A stretch of DNA of 64,000 nt. It comes from Meconema thalassinum. Its lineage: Eukaryota; Arthropoda; Insecta; Orthoptera; Tettigoniidae. Made by a program: the position numbers and the translations under genes. The stretch spans positions 340,044,444 through 340,108,443 of the forward strand of contig OX336389.2 of assembly GCA_946902985.2 (NCBI GenBank), read 5' to 3'. How positions within the stretch are numbered: the first letter of the stretch is position 1; each line of letters opens with the position of its first letter. The notes under the pieces were generated by a model that was given only the letters and a program-made list of their open reading frames with translations, did no database searches and had not been told where the DNA came from. Below are positions 55,895 to 64,000 of the stretch, one piece after another.

Positions 55895-58800
55895 TCATCC
55901 ACTCTCCTTGTTGTCATAGCCCCTTGGCACGCTACAAAGCAGGTCATCACCCCACTTGCGTTTGTTATCTAACAAGGCTAGTTTTTGTTTCCTTTGTTTA
56001 ACAAGATACAATTCGTGGTTGCTAGATTGTATCCTGCACTGTGTATGCATCATAGTTTAGCTGTTTGTAAAACCTCCAGGTAGTCATCGACATGAAGAGA
56101 TTTTACCACAGCCTTACCTATACCCTTGGCTCTTTTTGCATCCTTGTCATTTAATGTGCGATAAGCACACATTTTACATGCCAGCCCGACAAATTCTGTC
56201 ATAATCAAATCACCACATTCATATTTTAATAATCCCATTTCCTTTTTGTTCTTAATAAGAAGCTCAAACTTATTGTCAACGCTGTAGGAAGAGGTGTCGA
56301 ACCAGTCACTATGTTCCTTCATCACGGCATAGGGGTCGCAGTGGCGAATGTGATAAATAAACGAGCCTGGGTCCATATTCAAAAGAGATACATCCTCAAA
56401 ATGTTGTTTGGCAAACTCGTAGTGGAATCGATACATGACTGATTTAGAAAGTCTAAAATGACTTGGCCCAAGTAAATGGGCTTATCCATGGTCACACTAG
56501 TCCTACCCATTTCAATGGTAGTCAAATTCTCATCGATAATTTTGATCGATTTGAAATTTGGCTTGGCAATGTATCGCTGGGCACCCCACCGACCCTCCCA
56601 GACATTCATCAATTTAATGTCACGGTATTTGCGGACATTTTCCATGGACTTTCCATAGATGCACTTGTGCATCAATTAAAAATATGATTTCAAACTGTTG
56701 TGTTGCCATTTGTCGGAGCTCTGTGTTGAGTCGCATGTATGGTACAACCCATGCTTTTTGGGCAAAGGAAATACCCCTGTGGATGTTCTTTAACACTAAG
56801 CCTTGGGCTAGGCATTGCACCAACATTTGGATATGTAACTCATACCGATTTTTGTTGTAAAGTGTGCCCATGAGATTTTCAATTTTCACTTTACTTTCAG
56901 GGGGGACCATTCGCTCTAGGCAGAATGGAAAATCAGCACGATCCTTGTACAGGGTTGACGGATATTCAATATCCACTTCTAACACATATCCACGGCCTGT
57001 TTCTTGGCTGGCTCTGTTCACATTAAATTCTGATACTTGTTAGTCAGTCAGCCAAGCAAAATTCCCATAGGGCAAAGGCTGGCTCATGGCATAGCCGTAC
57101 ACATTATTAAGGTCATAGTACATTAAGTACGATTCTGGATTGTGAATAAGAGGGCATATAGGAATTATTCGCATGGGCATGGCGCTGGTTAAGCGACTCG
57201 AAGCCACCACGAATACCCTTTTCTAAAAATAAGACCATGTCTACTTCCGTGAGCAAATCCAATTCCACTTCAGTGTATTTCAATGCTGCATTAAATGATA
57301 GGCCAGGACTTGTATAATAGTGTGCCGGGTCAAGGCCATAAATGTGTTGACACAACTCAGGGAATTTTTCAAACACATCTGTCAGCAGCAATACATCAAG
57401 TTTTAGGTAATGCATAGCATATTCACCTATCGTCTTGATATCAAACACTCGCCAAACTTGACATGCATGTGCATAGTCTTCATCGGGAACGGTACTGCGT
57501 GTTAGCTTTGCGGTGGGAGTTTTTCTCAGCTCTAACACGTCCCAACTTGCACATAAATCATAGGGGAAAATAACTTTCCGAGTGCAGAATTTAAAATGCT
57601 CAGGATTTTTAAAATGTATTATCGTGTATTTTAATTCATCCTCATCCAAGCCATTGACAAGACTATCTAGCGAGGATACCATAAACTTTAAAGAATCCAA
57701 AAATCGAATGGAAAATTCGCCTAGCCGCCATGTCAAGGCGGTGAAACGCTCATGGTTTTGAGGGATAATGAAGAACTCCCTTTGCTCACATGACCCAATT
57801 CACGAATTTAAAAATTCATGTCATAACTAGCCAGATTGTGAAAAAACAAACTGATAAATCTTGGAGCTGGAAAATTCACATTACACTTTCTGTGGGCAGC
57901 TCCACGAAATTCACCTGTAAAGTGCGAGTGATCTTTGACAGTGTCTTCAGCACTGACCTGTGGTTGTTCACAAATATGACATGTGGTGGCATGCACATAC
58001 TGCTGCTGCTGTTCTGGAGGTTGGCTCATGGGTACTGGGTGGTCCAATACCCCTTCACATGATCAGCCAACTTAACCAGTTGATCTAAAATCCATTTTGC
58101 ACAATCTGGTCCTCGACGGTAGTCGTAATAGGATTTTGTGGTCATAGGCACACACCACGTTAAATCCTATGGCAGAGGGTTCAGGTTTTTGAATGGGTGT
58201 ATTTGAGCTGCTGGCGGGATCTGGGTCACATCCCGCCATGGGTGTAGTCAGAGCTTCAAAATCTGCATAGACTACAAAAGGCACTGTGTTACGTTTGTGA
58301 ATCTTCTTAAACTTAAACACAGCGTCCTTTCCTTGTGGCAAAACGAGTTTCACTGCTTCCTCAGATAAACAATCAACCCTATGTCGTTCCAAAAGCGTAG
58401 GGGTTTTAAAATATTGCAGGCAACGATCGAAAATATGTTTTTTTTTACCATTATGCTTGGATGCTTGACAGCTTAGCAATTTACTTAAATTTTTAATGAG
58501 GCAATAGTGAATCACCTATCCCTGAGACAAATAAGAAAGTTGAATGTGTTAACGTTTAAATGCTTTTGTAGCATATAAAGGGACTATAATTTCTTTTTCT
58601 CCTTGAACACCATAGACGATGAATGAATAATCAGGGTTATTCTGTTCAAACCTGTGAATCTGAGTAAGATTCATAGGGAACGACACCTTAGTTAAATTTA
58701 AATTTTGCATCAGGAAATCAAATGTCTGCTTTTACTTTCCAGGCCGACATTCATCGCGTTGCACTGGTTCCAAAATGCACAAATACTCCAAATGAAACAA

Positions 58801-59080
58801 TTGTCATCTACATTCTTAATGTTCATCACGGCTTTCCGAGACTCAATCGCTGGTGGTGTAGCAATTTGACGTGACCCAGCATTCAAAGGGTTGAATTTAC
58901 TGATATTCATTTGCAAATATTGTATTTTTCCAGAGCAAGGCCACTGGGTCCTTCTAGAAATTTATCAAATTTTGATAGCAAGGCTTCCACAACATGAGTT
59001 TCGTACCAGTTTTCTAAATTATGAGCTACAAAAATCTCTCGCATTTTTGTACAGAAATGAAATTTAACCCTGATTTCCAT
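55895..59080 (-). pseudogene. Protein-primed family B DNA polymerase, Polinton/adintovirus type, broken
   Basis: A nearly full-length relic (about 1060 codons) of the polymerase that replicates Polintons/Mavericks and related dsDNA viruses. In order: an N-terminal region from about 59080 (LENWYETHV; later SKFNPLN and KKA-like RKAVMNIKNVDDNCF); a Cys/His finger (CLQYFKTPTLLERHRVDC); Exo I FVVYADFE; an endonuclease VII-like zinc patch CHIC...DHSHFTGEFRGAAHRKCN; Exo II FHNLASYD; Exo III YLKLDVLLLTDVFE; motif A LEVDIEYPS; a motif B remnant; the motif C position reads NMDPGS where DTDS is expected; and the C-terminal arm ending at TGA 55895-55897. At least six frame changes or stops break it (near 58920, 58715, 58540, 58070, 57800, 57110-57030, 56680 and 56050). 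Confidence 0.85.
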
Positions 59081-59999
59081 GTTATTTTTATGTAGACAAA
59101 ATCACACACTACTCCATATTTACTTTCAAAGCCTTGTATAATTCCAAAGCCTAGCACATTTCCCCCCAAACTACATTAAAACAAGAGAATAACAATTCCT
59201 TGGAATAATACTTTCATTGGTATTAGTTATTCTGCTTGAAGAAACACGAGATTTATAGCATGAAGCAAGAGGGTTCCATGTTAAATTCTTTGTAGTCATA
59301 GAACATGCCATTTTTTGTTAAAAAATAGTCTTACCCGTGTTTTTCAATACAGCAATGTAGACTAATATGCACAAACTACACCGCTTTTACTGATGTTACT
59401 TGCTGGTACTGAACCCTTATTCACACTATCGTAGAATAATTGTCCATATATTAATTTTGTGTACTGCATTATGTCGCAGTCAGTTGAAACAAGTTGAGAG
59501 CTTAGTGTTGCAAGAGTTGGGCCAATGGAGCACGCAGGATAAATTTAAACATTTCTTGGAAGCGGGGTCGCTGAACGCTGACCTTGAGCGTCCCTGGCAT
59601 TTGTCCGACAGCGAGACATAGAGCGTGTTAAGCAGAAATTGTGAGGCAGAGATACTTTTGAGGACGACAGGTGGGAGAGGCGACGTACTCTACTCAACGA
59701 TTTTCCATATGAATTGACGAATCATGCAGACCCAAGCTAGTTTCGGCGCGAAAGAGGCGTGCCTTGAGAAAGCGCGCTAAAGCTGTATCTAATTAATCCA
59801 CGATGCGATTTGATTCCGCGAGGTACCGTTGGAACGTTCATAAAAAGGAAGATCTTTGATAACACCCACAAGCTTCTACAACAACTCCTTCGATTTATTG
59901 AAAATTTATAGTCCCTTCCACCGTCCAGTTGACCAGATCTGTATAAATTAGATGTCTGTGCTAACGAACATGTTCATAGTTTTGGTGTAGCTGAGGCTA
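59081..59999. other. Gene-free stretch
   Basis: The right end of the Polinton-like segment must lie here or beyond, but I see no terminal repeat. The plus-strand frame 59400-59621 (73 codons, hydrophobic start) has no recognisable motif and I do not call it a gene. Confidence 0.45.
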
Positions 60000-60152
60000 C
60001 TACACGTCACTACGCGTTCTTATTTTTGTGTAGCCGAGAGCTACTACACGTACTGTTCTTATACTGATCTAGCTTGGTGCTACTTGTACTATTATCGAGT
60101 AGCCGAGAGCAATTGTACGTTACTATTCTTCAGCGTAGCTGAGTGCTACTAT
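59976..60152. repeat. Short repeats with hairpin potential
   Basis: Copies of GTGTAGCYGAGRGCTACTAC occur near 59986, 60041 and, degenerate, at 60098 and 60131 (about 50-bp spacing). Each contains GTAGC...GCTAC, an inverted repeat able to form a small stem-loop. Confidence 0.65.
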
Positions 60153-61200
60153 CATCTTTTTCGTAACGTATTTTGTCTTCGATCTCAAGTGAGATGCATA
60201 ACATTTTGAGGACTCTGTTGAGAGCCGATTGTAACACAAACAGTGATATTTTATAATATGTTTTTGCGTGTGAAATTAACCAAGTGCTTATTTAGGGAAA
60301 GTGTCCACGTTTTATTAATTGCCTAGGACTAGAGAGTGAATGTGTAGCTCTATTGCAATAATAGTAGGCGTAGAAATAATATTAATTTTGAACTGTATTT
60401 TCATCATTGAGGAAGGCATCAAGATGACGAACATTGGGTCGACCGCTGGGATGATGAACATGCAACCTACGCAGATGTTTGTCATGGCTGTGTAAATTCA
60501 TAGTGGGCTATGGAAAGTGACGTCCACTGGCGTGATGAGCTGATATGGTTGAGTACAAATATTGATTTATTCATTATAGATATTTTGGCATGGGAACCTT
60601 GTGTGTAAATAGTTTTTCTGGTGATTTTCATTTTTGGTAGATTAACGTAGTGTCCCGACACTCAAATATGCAAATGCGTGAGGACGCGTGGCCATCAGTT
60701 TGATTGTTGTATTTTGTGTAATTTTAATTCGTGTACTCGTGTACATGCATGTATTTGATTTGGCGTACACATGGATGCGGCCAAGGTGATAAGTGGTGCT
60801 GCATTAATTAACAGTAAAAATAGCAACGCGGGGGGGGGGGGGAATGTGTGTTTGCCAGGATTTTTGAATTAACAAGTATTTATTTTGAGTGGTCTTGTTG
60901 CGACATGATTTTGTAAAGGACCGTCCATTCTTTTATTTCATTTTAATTTTGCCTTTTGATTAATCAATTCTTCGGTCAGAATACTAGATCAGGCGCGCGC
61001 AGGTGTGTGGAAAATATTTGTGTACTTTTATTTCAGGTGTTTGTCAAAACCCTAGCGTGTGATATTGTGTGTGTCTGTGTGTCTATGTGTGATATGAGTG
61101 AATTATCTGCGCGGGAGGATGGCTTGGGGCCAGTCCTCTGTCGGCTGCAATGTTATTTAGGATGGCGTGTGATGCCCGTAGGGACCTGAGCCAGTCCAAC
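60153..61200. other. Gene-free stretch with 13-G run
   Basis: A run of 13 G lies at 60830-60842. A TG-rich patch lies at about 61060-61095. No supported gene. Confidence 0.5.
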
Positions 61201-61204
61201 GCTG

Positions 61205-61370
61205 ATCTTGTAATTCCAGGGGGAATTAATGAGATATTTGGTGACACGCATACGTTTTGAGCTGAGTTGGCAGCTGTTCTTCGTGATCTTGTAATTCCTA
61301 GTGGAATTAGTGAGATATTATTTTGATGACATACACACATGTGAGCTGCAGTGACAGCTATTCTTCGTTT
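61205..61370. repeat. ~85-bp imperfect tandem duplication
   Basis: Two adjacent copies share GATCTTGTAATTCC, GGAATTARTGAGATATT, TGACACGCATAC/TGACATACACAC, TGAGCTG and GACAGCT/GGCAGCT...TTCTTCGT. Confidence 0.75.
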
Positions 61371-61739
61371 ATCTTGGGGACCAAGCAATTAGTGCTGGCC
61401 CGGGATAAGGTTCACGTGAGGGGTGATTTGACAAGTGATAACGCGGTCCACACTGTGCGCTGATCTGAGGTATTTTCTGGACACCTGTTTGAGAGGGGAA
61501 ACGGCCTTGCCGTGACCCAGTTGTTAAATATAGCTTGCTTGTTCATTTAAAGAGTGATATAACATTCAGGGTTGAGATCGCCATGCCTGAGCGGTATTCC
61601 CATGTGCGACGTCCAAATGAAATGTTTTTCTTGTATATTAATTGTATGCTGTTGAGCATCTGTTATTTTAGGTTAAATGATATGTAAATTCTTGTTGACA
61701 CCTTGTTGTGTACTACAATGTAAGATAACAAGCGGTCAT

Positions 61740-61767
61740 TTGTTGTTGTTGTTGTTGTTGTTGTTGT
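61740..61767 (+). repeat. (TTG)n microsatellite
   Basis: About nine TTG units. Confidence 0.95.
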
Positions 61768-62716
61768 ATCGTTGACACGTTACTTATTCTTGTGTTTATT
61801 TGATAAATTCCTATGTTGAGGCAGTTTGTTGTGTTGTGGCACGTTGGCCCAGATTTCAACGGAAATCTTTGATTTTGTAAATATTTAAAGTTAGCGAGTG
61901 TCGGTATTAATTGATAGTAATTAGTAGTGTTTAGTTCCCATTGCTAGGATTTCTCAGATACGTATTTGTAGCCCGACAGCGCACAGTGTGTCGAATTCCA
62001 ATTCTAGGTGGAAAAAAATAATAACTTCGTTAATAGTGTTGGGATTCTATTAAAAGTTGGCAATATACCGTTTTCGAGGTCGCTGAATTCATTTCTGGCA
62101 TCGTCTAAAGTGTACGATCTTCGGGGGTAAATATATAGGGGTGAGGGGTAAGGTGAGGAGTAAAATATGACCGAAAGCAACACAAGAATCATCCATTTTT
62201 GGTAGTAAAAGTCACGATTTGGATGTGCGTATGATAGTTTATGACAGTGGTAAACATACTATTTAAAACTGGATAAAATATGAATAACAATGAGACTTTC
62301 AGTCAAGTAGGCCTATTCTTGTTACACCTTATTTGAGGGAATGGACGAAGTCACTGTATGTAAATTCACCCAGATTAAAAACGTATATTAAATTGTTATT
62401 AAACATAGAACAACGAAATATGCACAAAAAATAACATTTATTTTCTAAAAATAGAAAAATATTCGTCAAAATCATACAAACAACTTCTTTATAACAAAAT
62501 GTCAATTTACAGTCCTGTTAATGACGTAGTTTTAGTAAACACACTTCACACACGAAGACAATATTATTTCTCTAAAAAGTATGGAAATAAAGACAACATA
62601 TACGGTATTGAATAGTAGGCCTATTTCTCCTGTTGCAAATAAAAGAAAACGTCCATTCGTCAAGTAATGTTCTCATTAATCTCATTCCCCTTGATAATAA
62701 CGAAATGTCCAAATGT

Positions 62717-62881
62717 TCATTCGTCACCTGATTCTTCTGTAGAGTCCAGAGCATCGTAGTCATTGCTATACTGGTCTTCATCATTTGATGTCAAAGTTCC
62801 TTGGGGGTCATTAAGTAACTCAATAGCTTCCATAGGTAGATTACCTAAGTACGTGGCATTGTTCTTCCTGCACTCTCCCAT
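62717..62881 (-). CDS. Small acidic ORF, unknown
   Basis: 54 codons, ATG at 62881, TGA at 62717-62719. Sequence contains NLPMEAIELLNDPQG and an acidic end with STEESGDE. Such an acidic start recalls N-termini of piggyBac-type transposases, but no transposase domain follows on this strand. It could equally be chance. Not recognised with confidence. Confidence 0.2.
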   Translation of the reverse strand: MGECRKNNATYLGNLPMEAIELLNDPQGTLTSNDEDQYSNDYDALDSTEESGDE

Positions 62882-64000
62882 TTTTGTTAATATTATGGGA
62901 TATCAACTTTTTTTTTCTTAGCTCCTGCACCTGAGTGTCAGTATGAGAGTTGTAGGATCAAATTTATTCGTAACATATTGAAATATGACGTCTGTACGCC
63001 CCTATTTACGACACGACCGTCACGCGTTAAAAAATTCTTCTCGCGGTAATGCCCACATAGTCACTGAAAATAAGAAAATAAACCATCATGCACATTCGTG
63101 CGCAACCAAACCACTACAGATCCTGAATCTACATTAAATTTCCTATCGAATGACGTATAAAGTAACGTGAAACTGAGGCACTCATAAAGTAAATAATTTA
63201 TTTAGTGCAGAAAGCTTGTATTACGCATAAAAGTGCGAACACATACCTCTTTTCACTATTCCATGAGCCGCAGAAGACAATACCTCGTTGAACTCACTAG
63301 AATCACAACGTTCGGTTCACTCCAACACCTCCTATCACACTCAGACACCTCCTATCAAATGACTTGATAACTGCCAGGAAGACGTTTCAGCACCTATAAT
63401 CTCTCTCCTACGCACCAGAGAGCGGAAAGGAAGACCGATGGTCACCATCTGGTTTGTTCACTATCGAATGAGCCGGTTTTCGCTTTCATATGCGACAGTG
63501 AATTTTTTCCACCTAGATATGGGATTCGACACACTGTGCGGCGTTCGCAGGATGGCAACAAATCACGTATCAAGTACTCGTCCATATCGCAAGCTTAGTC
63601 ACATCACACGCACACATGGTTTGTAGATAAGCAGGCCATATTTCGGGACCTGTTATTTAGTGTTGACATCTCTGGTGAGATAATTTATTTTGTATTCGCA
63701 CTGTAGTTTTGGGTGTAGAGTTAAGAGGGTGTTCCCTCGTGCTGTTTGTTGTGCTTATGTTATTTTATTCTGAATTAAATTTGTTTTTGTTTAATTTGGC
63801 TTCACTTCTGTTCTTTCTTGTCATATATTTTGGACTATGTTACCTTGCACCTTGTAGAAGCATAAATTAGCAACCACGTTATGGATCGTACACTACCCTG
63901 AAGAAAGAGTCTAATAAAAAGCTTCTCGCAAGGGTTCATAGATCTAAAATGTCTGCCCAACGTAGGGTTTGTTGTTGCTTTTGCTTGCCTCATAGTATTT
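62882..64000. other. Gene-free stretch to window end
   Basis: A short direct repeat CACCTCCTATCA occurs at about 63326 and 63345. The frame 63438-63626 has no motif. Nothing else seen. Confidence 0.5.

Noticed and set aside
56463..58062. Several plus-strand frames
   Set aside because: Shadows of the minus-strand PolB relic, whose conserved motifs settle the strand.
59400..59621. 73-codon frame with hydrophobic start
   Set aside because: No homology recalled, no supporting context; length is within chance.

Overview
This window looks like arthropod, most probably insect, nuclear DNA. It is AT-rich, has no operons or bacterial signals, and is dense with eukaryotic transposable elements: non-LTR retrotransposons, Copia, BEL/Pao and Ty3/Gypsy-type LTR elements, hAT transposons, a tRNA-derived SINE and a Polinton/adintovirus-type DNA polymerase. 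I found no host gene I can support. The best doubtful candidate is a decayed minus-strand coding patch at 8.3-9.1 kb. All assignments come from reading the sequence and from remembered family motifs; no search was run.

Layout. 1-2.9 kb is unassigned. 3.0-6.1 kb (minus) is a full-length APE-type LINE with an uninterrupted EN-RT frame. 6.1-9.1 kb holds small retroposon remnants, including a 73-bp insertion with a 12-bp target-site duplication (TSD), and the decayed coding patch. 10.2-10.9 kb is the C-terminal part of a hAT transposase. 12.2-16.2 kb is a broken CR1/L2-like LINE whose ORF1 starts with a PHD finger. 16.5-16.9 kb is a 5'-truncated LINE with a (CAT)n tail. 17.5-25.0 kb is a hAT element of the GTF2IRD2/Charlie type, split by a 5470-bp Copia element (17807-23276) and cut off on the right by a 63-bp satellite carrying the CRE palindrome TGACGTCA. 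25478-28387 is a solo BEL/Pao LTR with a perfect TSD.

28.4-59.1 kb is a deep nest. The oldest layer is a Polinton/adintovirus-like segment on the minus strand: a complete-length but broken protein-primed PolB at 55.9-59.1 kb, a small conserved-looking ORF at 55.0-55.2 kb, and a FLYWCH-type ORF at 29.1-29.8 kb. It is split by a Ty3/Gypsy-type element (31014-54953, TSD GTAC) with unusually long LTRs of about 4.2 kb and an internal region of only 3.4 kb that encodes Gag alone. Three later insertions hit those LTRs. A BEL/Pao element (33885-42564, TSD CCTTT) and a SINE (43161-43493, 13-bp TSD) lie in the 3' LTR. A full-length RTE LINE (49510-52610, 17-bp TSD) lies in the 5' LTR.

59.1-64 kb has no supported gene; it contains small local repeats and hairpin-forming motifs.

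The most unusual objects are the giant-LTR, Gag-only element with a 14-heptad coiled coil and two in-frame stops; the BEL/Pao copy in which RT is not visible and a long hydrophobic frame fused to the integrase tail occupies its place; the CRE-palindrome satellite; and the PolB relic.
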